The notes beneath the pieces are model-generated. The model made no database searches, had not been told where the DNA came from, and was given only the letters and a program-made list of their open reading frames with translations. From assembly GCA_964649815.1 (NCBI GenBank), contig CAZYQC010000005.1, positions 34,582 to 98,581 of the forward strand: DNA of 64,000 nt, written 5' to 3'. The stretch's first letter is position 1, and the number at the start of each line of letters is the position of its first letter. Source of the DNA: G013214665 sp964649815. Lineage in GTDB: Bacteria; Pseudomonadota; Alphaproteobacteria; Rhodobacterales; Rhodobacteraceae. Position numbers and translations under genes: made by a program. This document shows positions 50,654 through 58,706 of this stretch, piece by piece.

Positions 50654-51442
50654 ATGAGTGTAAGCGACATCCTCAGCGCGCGAGAATTGGAGATTGCGCG
50701 CGCCTATGCGGATGGTGCGAACTATCAGCAAATCGCACAAGAATTGTTCATCGCGCCGACGACCGTGCGGACACATCTTGCAACCATTTACCGCAAGTTG
50801 GCGGTGTCTTCCAAAGTGGCGCTGCGCCATGTTCTCGAAGGCGGCGAGCGGGTCGCGCAAGAAGACCAAAGTGCGCTTTTGTCGGAATTGGCTCTGTCAC
50901 TGGAAGAGGCCATCGCAAGAGAGCGTGCTTATGCAGCCGTTTTGCGGATCATCAATGATGCGCATGGGCATTTGGACGACGTGATATCCGCTGTCCTGGA
51001 ACACGCGCTTACCCTGTGTGACGCTGAATATGGCGTTCTGTTCGAATACCAGACCGGCGCGGGTTTTAGCGCAGCCTTCACCTATGGGATCCCCGGCCCG
51101 TTCAAAGCTTGGTTCGAGGAACAAGGGTTTTTCCGCGTGGCGCCCGAAACGGGGCTGGGCCGGATGGAGCGAGAGCACGCTTTCGTTAACATCGCAGATG
51201 TGCGGGGCGAGCGTGCGTATCGCGACGGAGACCCGCTGCGCGCTGCGACTGTGGATCTGGGCGGCGCTCGGTCGTTTGCGGCGATCCCCATGCGCGAGCA
51301 AAACGAATTGATCGGCGCGTTCTGCATCTACCGACAAAGCGTGCGCCCATTTGACCAACGCACATTGGACCGTGCCGCAATTTTTGCTGACCAAAGTGTT
51401 ATTGCGATCCGTAACGCTCGGCTGCTGGCTGGCAAGGTGTGA
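50654..51442 (+). CDS. LuxR-type HTH regulator with C-terminal GAF domain
   Basis: This 262-residue protein has a LuxR/FixJ-type helix-turn-helix at the extreme N-terminus (LSARELEIARAYADG, then QQIAQELFIAPTTVRTHLATIYRKL, residues about 7-50). A helical linker (about 70-100) follows, and then a GAF domain (about 110-258) with a FEYQTGAGFSAAFTYGIPG segment and an FAAIPMREQNELIGAFCIY end. The order is the reverse of most LuxR regulators, in which the HTH is C-terminal. The start follows GAAGGG by about 6 nt. The GAF ligand is unknown. No output enzyme domain follows, although related HTH-GAF proteins may carry one. Confidence 0.85.
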   Translation: MSVSDILSARELEIARAYADGANYQQIAQELFIAPTTVRTHLATIYRKLAVSSKVALRHVLEGGERVAQEDQSALLSELALSLEEAIARERAYAAVLRIINDAHGHLDDVISAVLEHALTLCDAEYGVLFEYQTGAGFSAAFTYGIPGPFKAWFEEQGFFRVAPETGLGRMEREHAFVNIADVRGERAYRDGDPLRAATVDLGGARSFAAIPMREQNELIGAFCIYRQSVRPFDQRTLDRAAIFADQSVIAIRNARLLAGKV

Positions 51443-51610
51443 CGCTGCTTGTCGGCGCTCACTTGCTGATCACGAGCAGTTGAAACCTTTTCAGTCCGAT
51501 CCATCTTTAATGTTGCAAGGATGCAACCCTAATTGCAGCATGACGTGCAATGGCACGAACCTCGCAACCTGGCCCTTTGGGTCGCAGAGACAGTAAATCA
51601 GGAGAATTAC

Positions 51611-53104
51611 ATGCCGTCTAAGGCTCTGACCCTGTCGAGACAGAATAGTTTTGCCCCTCAGATACGCGCAGTTTGGATGGGGGCATTGGCCCTCGCAATG
51701 TTGCTGGCGCAAGCTTTGGTCGCTCAGGCGCGGCCAGACAGCCTGGCCCCACTCGTCGACGATATCAGCACGTCCGTGGTAAACATCACCACGTCGACCA
51801 CAGTTTCCCGCAACACCGGCCCACAGGGCATCGTGCCCGAAGGGTCTCCGTTCGAGGATTTTTTCCGCGATTTCCAAGACCGCAATGGCGGCAATGGGAA
51901 CCGACCCAGGCGGTCGTCGGCCTTGGGCTCGGGCTTTGTAATTTCCGAAGATGGATATGTTGTCACCAACAACCATGTGATCGACGGCGCTGACGAAATT
52001 CTGATCGAGTTTTTCCCAGGCGACGGCCAGCCCGAAGAGCGCCTGCCCGCGAAAGTCATCGGGACAGACCCAAACACGGATATCGCCCTGCTTAAGGTCG
52101 AAGCAGAAGGTCCGCTCAAGTTCGTTCCTTTCGGCGATTCTGATGTCGCCCGGGTGGGCGATTGGGTTGTCGCGATGGGCAACCCGCTGGGCCAGGGCTT
52201 TTCCGTGTCCGTTGGCATCGTCTCGGCGCGCAACCGCGCGCTCAGCGGGACGTATGACGATTACATCCAGACAGACGCGGCCATCAACCGCGGCAATTCG
52301 GGCGGACCTTTGTTCAACATGGACGGAGAGGTCATCGGCGTGAATACAGCGATCCTGTCGCCCAACGGTGGCTCAATCGGTATTGGCTTTTCGATGGCCT
52401 CAAACGTGGTGACACGTGTCGTTGATCAGTTGCGCGAATTCGGCGAGACCCGCCGCGGTTGGCTAGGCGTTCGCATCCAGGACGTCACGCCAGATATCGC
52501 CGAAGCGATCGGTCTTGATGGCAACGAAGGCGCTTTGGTGACGTCGGTGCCAGATGGTCCGGCAAAAGACGGTGGCATGCAGGATGGCGATGTCATCCTT
52601 GAGTTCGCGGGCGCAAAGGTCGCCGATACGCGCGGCTTGGTACGCCAGGTTGGCAACGCGCCGGTTGGCGAAACGGTTCGGGTTTTGGTCTTCCGCGATG
52701 GTGAGACGATGACGCTTTTGGTCACGCTGGGGCGGCGCGAAGAAGCGGAAAACGCTGTGCCCGCCGCAGCCCCTGCGCCCGCCGAACCGGACGAGCCGCA
52801 AACGGTCGAAACGCTTGGGCTCACGTTGGTGCCTTTGACGGATGACATGCGGTCCGAATTGGGCGTCGCAAACGATTTGGTTGGCCTTGCCGTGACTGCG
52901 GTGGACGAGATGTCTGAGGCTTACGAAAAAGGATTGCGTGCTGGCGACATAATCACCGAGGCAGGCCAGCAAGCGGTGGGCTCGATCAAAGATTTCGAGA
53001 CCCGCGTGCAAGAGGTGCGCGATGCCGGTCGCAAATCGCTCTTGCTGCTGGTGCGCCGCGCTGGTGATCCACGCTTTGTCGCCCTTGGCCTGCAAGACGG
53101 CTGA
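51611..53104 (+). CDS. DegP/Do-family periplasmic serine endoprotease
   Basis: This 497-residue HtrA-type protease degrades or refolds damaged envelope proteins. The signal peptide core is MGALALAMLLAQALVAQA (residues about 22-39). The trypsin-like catalytic triad is complete: His122 in VTNNHVIDG, Asp157 in NTDIALLKV and Ser230 in NRGNSGGPLF. Two PDZ domains follow (about residues 290-385 and 400-490), with a Pro/Ala linker (AAPAPAEPDEP) between them. The ATG at 51611 has AGGAG 6 nt upstream; 26 codons of open frame before it are not supported. A strong terminator follows. It may be called degP, degQ or mucD by different schemes, so no symbol is given. Confidence 0.95.
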   Translation: MPSKALTLSRQNSFAPQIRAVWMGALALAMLLAQALVAQARPDSLAPLVDDISTSVVNITTSTTVSRNTGPQGIVPEGSPFEDFFRDFQDRNGGNGNRPRRSSALGSGFVISEDGYVVTNNHVIDGADEILIEFFPGDGQPEERLPAKVIGTDPNTDIALLKVEAEGPLKFVPFGDSDVARVGDWVVAMGNPLGQGFSVSVGIVSARNRALSGTYDDYIQTDAAINRGNSGGPLFNMDGEVIGVNTAILSPNGGSIGIGFSMASNVVTRVVDQLREFGETRRGWLGVRIQDVTPDIAEAIGLDGNEGALVTSVPDGPAKDGGMQDGDVILEFAGAKVADTRGLVRQVGNAPVGETVRVLVFRDGETMTLLVTLGRREEAENAVPAAAPAPAEPDEPQTVETLGLTLVPLTDDMRSELGVANDLVGLAVTAVDEMSEAYEKGLRAGDIITEAGQQAVGSIKDFETRVQEVRDAGRKSLLLLVRRAGDPRFVALGLQDG

Positions 53105-53130
53105 GGTCAGGCCTCTTTACCAGATTTAAG

Positions 53131-53153
53131 CGGCCCCTTGGGGGCCGTTTTTT
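53131..53153 (+). terminator. Rho-independent terminator after the DegP-type gene
   Basis: A 7-bp GC stem, CGGCCCC (53131-53137) with GGGGCCG (53141-53147), has a 3-nt loop and is followed by six T residues (53148-53153). It ends the protease transcript 27 bp after its stop. Confidence 0.92.
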
Positions 53154-53154
53154 C

Positions 53155-53982
53155 TTACAGAGAGATCGTTCCAGAGATCACCGGACAGACGTCGCCGCCA
53201 ACCCAAATCGTCTCGCCGGTCCTGTCGACGTGAACACAGCCATCGCGGCTAACGCAGTGACCCTGGCGACCGACCCATGTCGGGCCAAAGTCCAATCCGC
53301 GCGATTGTGTCCAGGCCGCTATGCCCGCGTGCAGACTGCCGGTCACCGGATCCTCAAAGCCCGAGGCGGAAAAGGCGCGCACATGGTATGCCGCATCGCT
53401 GCCGGGCGAGAGTGCATAGACGCCCACCCTTTGCCCCGGAAAGGCAGCATAATCCGGGCGAATGGCATACAGCTGATCGACGCTTGCGACCTGCAGAGCG
53501 ATCCAGCCCGGGCCGTTGTCCACCCAGGCCAAATCGACGACATCCCGTTGCGAAAGGCCGGTTCCGCGCAAGATGCGCTGCGCTAATTCGGCCTCGACCG
53601 GGCCTGATCGGGTCAAATCCGGGGCTTTGAAAGCAATCCGGCCCGCATCCTTCACGCGCAATTCGATCAGACCGGCCGGACAATGTTGGACAATCGTGGC
53701 ACTCTGCGACCCTTGCCCGCGTGCCAGCCAAACAGCCGCCGCGCCGATCGTTGGGTGGCCCGCGAAAGGCAGCTCTTGCAGGGGCGTGAAAATGCGCAAG
53801 CTGTAATCTGCACCCTCAACTTGCGGCGGGAGGAGGAAGACAGTCTCGCTCAAATTCGTCCAGGCCGCGAGCGCCTGCATCTGCTCTTCTGGAATGGGCT
53901 GATCAAGTGACACGACGGCGAGCGGATTGCCCTTGAGCGGTTGGTGGCTAAAGACATCGACCTGCGCGAATGGAAAGGTCAC
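53155..53982 (-). CDS. PhzF family isomerase
   Basis: This 275-residue protein has the PhzF/diaminopimelate epimerase-like fold made of two similar halves. The start FPFAQVDVFSHQPLKGNPLAVV is the family signature with the G-N-P loop, the conserved Asn-Leu-Ser-Glu-Thr carries the likely catalytic Glu (TNLSETVFLLPP), and the second half contains FEDPVTGSLHAGIAAW. Most bacterial PhzF paralogues have unknown substrates, and phenazine synthesis genes are absent. The start is set at a GTG that overlaps the stop of the upstream lipoprotein gene in a GTGA; a second GTG 27 nt earlier is less likely. Confidence 0.89.
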   Translation of the reverse strand: MTFPFAQVDVFSHQPLKGNPLAVVSLDQPIPEEQMQALAAWTNLSETVFLLPPQVEGADYSLRIFTPLQELPFAGHPTIGAAAVWLARGQGSQSATIVQHCPAGLIELRVKDAGRIAFKAPDLTRSGPVEAELAQRILRGTGLSQRDVVDLAWVDNGPGWIALQVASVDQLYAIRPDYAAFPGQRVGVYALSPGSDAAYHVRAFSASGFEDPVTGSLHAGIAAWTQSRGLDFGPTWVGRQGHCVSRDGCVHVDRTGETIWVGGDVCPVISGTISL

Positions 53983-54512
53983 GTTTGACTGGCCTGACCA
54001 ACGGTCCACAGACCCAGCTTTTTGGCCGCAGCAACAGACAGGATCCCACTATCGAGCCCCTCGGCTGCCTGAAAGCGCCGTACGGCTGTGCGCGTCATCG
54101 CATCCATCCGTCCGTTGACAGCGCCGCCATAGAGGCCACGCGCCTTTAACGCGCGCTGAACCGAAGACACGAAATCTTCGGTCATGTCGCTTTGGCAGGG
54201 TGTCTGAAACCAGGTGGCCTGGCGCGGCTCAAGAACGCGGGTGGCGTCTTCGATACGGTAGACCGGTGGCGATTGAATGATGCCGTCGCTGGTGATCTGC
54301 GCGGGCTGAACCACCACACGTCTCTTGACGGTTTCAATGACCGCGGGCGTTTCAATCTTGCCCCAACAGGTTCCTGGCTTTGCGCCCGGTGGCGCGATGT
54401 CTGTGGTCTGCAGCAAATTGGGTTCAATCAATGCGGACGCAACAGCTGGCGGTTCGCTGCACGCGGCCAACGTCAGGGCCATACAGCCCGCTAAGACGGT
54501 TTTTCGTATCAT
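53979..54512 (-). CDS. Lipoprotein with peptidoglycan-binding domain
   Basis: This 177-residue protein has a lipoprotein signal peptide whose lipobox LAAC places the lipidated cysteine at residue 18. The middle part contains GAKPGTCWGK and a strand-rich region (RRVVVQPAQITSDGIIQSPPVYRIED). The C-terminus (about residues 112-170) is a PG_binding_1 domain: SVQRALKARGLYGGAVNGRMDAMTRTAVRRFQAAEGL. It is expected to sit in the outer membrane or periplasm and contact the cell wall. The stop overlaps the phzF start. Confidence 0.87.
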   Translation of the reverse strand: MIRKTVLAGCMALTLAACSEPPAVASALIEPNLLQTTDIAPPGAKPGTCWGKIETPAVIETVKRRVVVQPAQITSDGIIQSPPVYRIEDATRVLEPRQATWFQTPCQSDMTEDFVSSVQRALKARGLYGGAVNGRMDAMTRTAVRRFQAAEGLDSGILSVAAAKKLGLWTVGQASQT

Positions 54513-54669
54513 GCTCGGCCCTCAATGGCGCTTTTTTCGGCAGTTTAGCCGGAACGCGCCATTTTGCCTAGCGCGTTGGCCCTTGGCATGCGAAACACCG
54601 CGCCAGCTTGGTGGCGCGGTTTGGCTGCGCGCAAGGGCAACGGGCAAAAGACATCTCAGGAGATGCCAG

Positions 54670-55767
54670 ATGCAAACCATTCCGAAAACCATGTTCGCCA
54701 TCGTGACGACAGGCAACGGCGGCTACGACAAGCTGGAGGCGCAGACCGTCCCGGTTCCGAGCCCAGAAAAGGGCGAGGTGTTGCTGAGGGTGTTGGCCGC
54801 AGGCGTCAACAACACTGAGATCAACACACGGCTTGGCTGGTATTCATCCAGTGTCTCGGGCAGCACAAGCGATACCTCGGACGTACAAGAGGCCGCGGCC
54901 GAGCAAAAAGCGGACGGAGGGTGGAACGCCGCAACGCCTTTTCCCTTTATTCAAGGGACAGACTGCTGCGGTGAGGTGGTGCAGCTGGGCGAGGGTGTTG
55001 CGGCCGAGCTGATGGGAAAACGGGTCATTGTGCGCGCATGTATGCGCCCCAACGGGTTTTCTTCGATGGAAAACGTCTGGATGGCGTCGGATTTTGACGG
55101 CGCTTTTGCACAATTTGTCAAAGTTCCTGCCGCCGAGGTCTTTGCGGTTGCCTCTGATTGGTCAGACGCCGAACTCGCGACCATTCCCTGCGCCTATGGC
55201 ACGGGCGAGACCATGTTGGAACGGACCAATCTGGCAGCGGGTGATCGCGTGTTGGTGACGGGGGCGTCAGGCGGCGTCGGATCAGCCGTCGTGCAACTGG
55301 CGAAACGGCGCGGGGCAGAGGTGATCGCGGTGGCCGGTGCGTCCAAGGCGGATGCCGTGAAAGAACTTGGGGCGGATCAGGTTCTTGTCCGAGGACAGGA
55401 CATGGTCGCAACGCTGGGAGAGCAGTCCGTCGACGTCGTTGTCGACAACGTTGCAGGCCCGGATTTCCCCGTGATGCTCAAGCTTTTGCGGCGTGGAGGG
55501 CGCTATGCGTCATCTGGCGCAATTGCTGGTCCGATGGTCGATTTGGATATGCGTGACATGTACCTCAAAGACATCACGTTGTTCGGCAGCACGGCCTGGG
55601 ATGCTCCGGTCTTTCCAAACTTGGTGGGATACATCGAACGCGGAGAGATCCGCCCCGTCGTGGCCAGGACCTATCCGCTTGAACAGATCGTAGAGGCGCA
55701 ACAAGCGTTTTTGGAAAAAACGCATGTCGGGAACTTTGTGCTTATCCCGCCTGAGGTTCCCGCCTAG
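54670..55767 (+). CDS. Zinc-independent MDR alcohol dehydrogenase/quinone oxidoreductase-like protein
   Basis: This 365-residue protein belongs to the medium-chain dehydrogenase/reductase superfamily. The GroES-like N-terminal domain contains LRVLAAGVNNTEINTRLGWY and FIQGTDCCGEVVQLGEGV. The Rossmann domain contains VLVTGASGGVGSAVVQLAKRRGAEVIAV near residues 195-222. The structural zinc cysteine cluster is not evident, which favours the quinone-reductase/enoyl-reductase side. An insert of about 35 residues (SSVSGSTSDTSDVQEAAAEQ) is unusual for QOR proteins. The ATG at 54670 follows AGGAG by 8 nt; the long open frame upstream overlaps the lipoprotein gene antisense and is rejected. The tail overlaps the dnaE2 relic by 26 bp. 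Confidence 0.87.
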   Translation: MQTIPKTMFAIVTTGNGGYDKLEAQTVPVPSPEKGEVLLRVLAAGVNNTEINTRLGWYSSSVSGSTSDTSDVQEAAAEQKADGGWNAATPFPFIQGTDCCGEVVQLGEGVAAELMGKRVIVRACMRPNGFSSMENVWMASDFDGAFAQFVKVPAAEVFAVASDWSDAELATIPCAYGTGETMLERTNLAAGDRVLVTGASGGVGSAVVQLAKRRGAEVIAVAGASKADAVKELGADQVLVRGQDMVATLGEQSVDVVVDNVAGPDFPVMLKLLRRGGRYASSGAIAGPMVDLDMRDMYLKDITLFGSTAWDAPVFPNLVGYIERGEIRPVVARTYPLEQIVEAQQAFLEKTHVGNFVLIPPEVPA

Positions 55768-56164
55768 GGGCTTGCGCCTTGTCTGCTGGTGGCAACACAA
55801 GCTGATCAAGCAGGGCCGAGATATCCTCGATCTCTTCGGCAAGAACATGTGTGACGTTGTGGGCTCTTTGCATGCGGCCTGTCACTCGCAGCATGCGGCC
55901 CGCGATAACCGCGCGGCGAAACGTCTCATAGATGTGACGCCAGACGATAACGTTCACCACGCCTGTTTCATCTTCCAGCGTGAGAAAGATGACGCCTTTG
56001 GCTGTGCCGGGCCTTTGACGCAGGATGACAAGGCCCGCAACCGCCACCCGTGCATTGACCGGAGGCAGATTCAACTGATCCGCGCGCAGGCAAGACGGTG
56101 GTCGCGGCCAGCTTTGCGGAGATGGAAACGGCCTTTCAGAAGATGCTGTCGTTATAATCTGCAT
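55742..56164 (-). pseudogene. dnaE2: Relic of error-prone DNA polymerase dnaE2 (C-terminal OB domain only)
   Basis: About 110 residues match the pattern of the C-terminal OB-fold of DnaE2: VAVAGLVILRQRPGTAKGV, then FLTLEDETGVVNVIVW, RRAVIAGRMLRVTGRMQR and HVLAEEIEDISALLD. The polymerase palm, fingers and PHP domains (about 950 residues) are absent, as are imuA and imuB. About 25 codons of unrelated sequence join this piece to an ATG at 56164 that lies 2 nt after a LexA-type box. The simplest reading is that a deletion removed the body of an imuA-imuB-dnaE2 cassette and left its promoter and last codons. Expression as a stand-alone OB protein cannot be excluded. Confidence 0.75.
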
Positions 56165-56166
56165 GA

Positions 56167-56181
56167 GAACAAAAATAGAAC
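56167..56181 (-). promoter_or_regulatory. LexA (SOS) box, alphaproteobacterial type
   Basis: On the minus strand the site reads GTTC, seven bases (TATTTTT), GTTC, an exact fit to the alphaproteobacterial direct-repeat LexA consensus GTTC-N7-GTTC. It is oriented toward the dnaE2 relic and lies 105 bp from the divergent ferredoxin gene. Confidence 0.75.
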
Positions 56182-56286
56182 AAATGGATGCAAATGCAAG
56201 CTCTGAGGCCTCTCGGCGCAAAAGAGACTGGCGCGCCGAATTGAGCCTCGCTAAGAGAGGCATCGACTCACGCGAAAGAGGGCAAA

Positions 56287-56610
56287 ATGGCCAAGATCAC
56301 TTATATTGAGCACGGCGGAACCGAGCATGTTGTGGACGTGGCCAATGGCCTGACTGTCATGGAAGGTGCGCGCGACAACAACATCCCAGGCATCGAAGCA
56401 GATTGCGGCGGCGCATGTGCATGTTCCACCTGCCACGTTTATGTGCACCCGGACTGGGTCGCCAAGCTGCCGGAAAAAGACGACATGGAAACAGACATGT
56501 TGGACTTTGCATTCGAGCCTGACGAGACACGTTCGCGCCTGACGTGCCAGTTGAAAGTCACTGATGCGATGGACGGTCTGATCGTCCAAATGCCCGAAAA
56601 ACAAATCTGA
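56287..56610 (+). CDS. [2Fe-2S] ferredoxin, adrenodoxin/putidaredoxin type
   Basis: This 107-residue soluble electron carrier has the cluster-binding pattern C-x5-C-x2-C in ADCGGACACSTCHVYV (residues about 38-53) and the fourth cysteine in RLTCQLKV (about residue 86). Acidic surface helices (EKDDMETDMLDFAFEPDE) are typical of vertebrate-adrenodoxin-like ferredoxins that serve cytochrome P450s or iron-sulfur assembly. In alphaproteobacteria this type is usually a housekeeping FdxB/Fdx6-like protein. AGAGGG lies 4 nt before the ATG. The next gene starts at its stop codon (TGATG). Confidence 0.93.
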   Translation: MAKITYIEHGGTEHVVDVANGLTVMEGARDNNIPGIEADCGGACACSTCHVYVHPDWVAKLPEKDDMETDMLDFAFEPDETRSRLTCQLKVTDAMDGLIVQMPEKQI

Positions 56611-57338
56611 TGCGCACAGCGCTCAGCTTTGGTGTCGTGCTGCTGTGGATCGCCACGGCGGCCGGGCTGCAAGCTGGGTCCGTGACCGTCGAAAAAGACG
56701 GTTGGCAAGCGCGTTTTGAAGGCCCGACATTTCGCTACGGCCACGGCATCATGGGCGATTTGGCGGAATGGGGCCGCTTGTGTCTGACAGGTCCAGGCCA
56801 ACGGGCCTGTGTCGAGCTTCCTCAAACGTCGGTTTTTGAAGACATCGCACCACGTTTGCATGACGTCGATGGCGATGGCGCGATGGAGGCGGTCGTCGTT
56901 GAAAGCACCTTTTCGGCGGGCGCGGCATTGGTCGTGTACCGGCTCCGGGATGGTGTTCTGCAAAGGATTGCGACCCCGCACATCGGCACCCGAAATCGCT
57001 GGCTGGCGCCCATCGCGATTGTGGATCTCGATGGCGACGGAGCCGTTGAGCTTGCCTATATCGACCGACCGCACTTGGCGAAACGGATGCGTGTCTGGCG
57101 GTATCAATCTGGTCGCCTGATCCATGTGGCCGATCTTGGCGGTCTCACCAATCACAAAATCGGTGAGACCTTTATCACCGGCGGCGTTCGCGATTGTGGC
57201 GCGGGTTACGAGATGATCACAGTGGATGCAGCTTGGCGCTCCGTGATGGCCACCAGACTGAGCGCCGGAGTTTTGACCACAGAACCGATTGCAGGTTTCA
57301 GCGCCAAGGCGGTCCGCGACGCGCTCCTCTGCCGTTAA
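56610..57338 (+). CDS. Secreted FG-GAP/VCBS-repeat protein
   Basis: This 242-residue protein has a signal peptide (ALSFGVVLLWIATAAGLQAG). The rest is strand-rich with two visible integrin-like calcium loops, DVDGDGAMEAVVVES (about residue 88) and DLDGDGAVELAYIDR (about residue 141), the mark of FG-GAP/VCBS beta-propeller repeats. It is probably periplasmic or exported. The ATG overlaps the ferredoxin stop, so it is co-translated, though a functional link is not obvious. It converges on purD with a 7-bp gap. Confidence 0.82.
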   Translation: MRTALSFGVVLLWIATAAGLQAGSVTVEKDGWQARFEGPTFRYGHGIMGDLAEWGRLCLTGPGQRACVELPQTSVFEDIAPRLHDVDGDGAMEAVVVESTFSAGAALVVYRLRDGVLQRIATPHIGTRNRWLAPIAIVDLDGDGAVELAYIDRPHLAKRMRVWRYQSGRLIHVADLGGLTNHKIGETFITGGVRDCGAGYEMITVDAAWRSVMATRLSAGVLTTEPIAGFSAKAVRDALLCR

Positions 57339-57345
57339 GCGCAGG

Positions 57346-58611
57346 CTATTTGAGCGCGCGCCATCCGATGTCCGAGCGGAAGAACCCATCCGGCCAATCT
57401 ATGCCGTCAATGATGCCATATGCCTGCTGTGCCGCCTCAGCCAGCGTGTTGCCGCGTGCGGTTACGTTCAGAACTCTGCCGCCATTTGCACAGATTTTGC
57501 CTTGGTCCAGCTTGGTGCCTGCGTGAAACACCATCCGTTTGCTGTCGGCGGGGGCGTTGTCCAACCCACCAATGACTGAGCCTTTCGCGTATGATCCAGG
57601 GTATCCGTTTGCGGCCATGACCACAGTCATGGCGTGGTCGTCCGCCCAATTCACCTTTGCATCTGCCAAACGGCCTTCGGCTGCGGCGTGCATCAAATCC
57701 AAGGCTTGTGCCCCCAGGCGCATCATCAAAACTTGGCATTCGGGATCGCCGAACCGCACGTTGTATTCAACAAGCCGCGGCATCCCGTCTTGGATCATCA
57801 ACCCAACGTAAAGAACGCCCTGAAAAGGTGTTCCACGGCGGGACATCTCTGCCATCGTGGGGCGCACGATTGTGTCAAGCGCGCGTTCAGCGACCGCGTC
57901 GGTCATGACAGGCGCCGGGGAATATGCGCCCATACCGCCCGTGTTCGGCCCCGTGTCTCCTTCGCCGACGCGCTTGTGATCTTGGGCGGTGCCGATGGGC
58001 AAAACATCTGTGCCGTCGCACAGCACAAAATAGGACGCTTCCTCGCCGCTCATGAATTCTTCGATCACGACGCGCGCTCCGGCTGCGCCAAAAGATCCGC
58101 CAATCATGTCATCAATCGCCGCGCATGCTTGGTCGACCGTTTCCGCCACGACGACCCCTTTGCCCGCGGCCAACCCGTCCGCTTTGACCACAATTGGCGC
58201 ACCTTGGGCCATGACATAGGCCTTGGCCGCTTGGGCCTCGTCAAATTGCGCCCAGGCCGCAGTGGGTGCTTTGGCGGCGTCACAGACATCTTTGGTAAAG
58301 GCCTTTGACGCTTCCAGCTGGGCTGCGGCGGCGCTTGGTCCGAAAACCAAAACGCCTGCATCCCGCAACCTGTCAGCAACGCCCGCCGCCAAAGGCGCCT
58401 CGGGTCCGACGATGACGAAATCGATGCTCTCTTCTTCGGCGAACACTGTCACAGCGGCGCCGTTTTCAATGTCCAGCGTTGCGCATTCAGCGATTTCGGC
58501 AATGCCCGCATTGCCAGGTGCCACGATCAAACGGTCGCACTTGGGGTTCTGCAAAACAGCCCATGCCAATGCGTGCTCGCGTCCGCCTCCGCCCAATATC
58601 AAAATGTTCAT
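57346..58611 (-). CDS. purD: Phosphoribosylamine-glycine ligase (GAR synthetase)
   Basis: PurD makes glycinamide ribonucleotide in purine synthesis. The 421-residue monomer starts with NILILGGGGREHALAWAV, the PurD signature, and shows the ATP-grasp region IVVKADGLAAGKGVVVAE (about residues 140-157) and the block TGPNTGGMGAYSPAP near residue 220. The C-terminal MTVVMAANGYPGSYAKGSVI is also typical. Length and order are complete. It is divergent from xseA, 95 bp apart. Confidence 0.97.
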   Translation of the reverse strand: MNILILGGGGREHALAWAVLQNPKCDRLIVAPGNAGIAEIAECATLDIENGAAVTVFAEEESIDFVIVGPEAPLAAGVADRLRDAGVLVFGPSAAAAQLEASKAFTKDVCDAAKAPTAAWAQFDEAQAAKAYVMAQGAPIVVKADGLAAGKGVVVAETVDQACAAIDDMIGGSFGAAGARVVIEEFMSGEEASYFVLCDGTDVLPIGTAQDHKRVGEGDTGPNTGGMGAYSPAPVMTDAVAERALDTIVRPTMAEMSRRGTPFQGVLYVGLMIQDGMPRLVEYNVRFGDPECQVLMMRLGAQALDLMHAAAEGRLADAKVNWADDHAMTVVMAANGYPGSYAKGSVIGGLDNAPADSKRMVFHAGTKLDQGKICANGGRVLNVTARGNTLAEAAQQAYGIIDGIDWPDGFFRSDIGWRALK

Positions 58612-58706
58612 GCCTGCATCCCCGGTTGCTTGACGCCGGTAGACCGCAATTCAATTTAAGACGCAAGTTGCGTGACTGTCTGAACAGGGGCGACTAGGGT
58701 ATCGGC

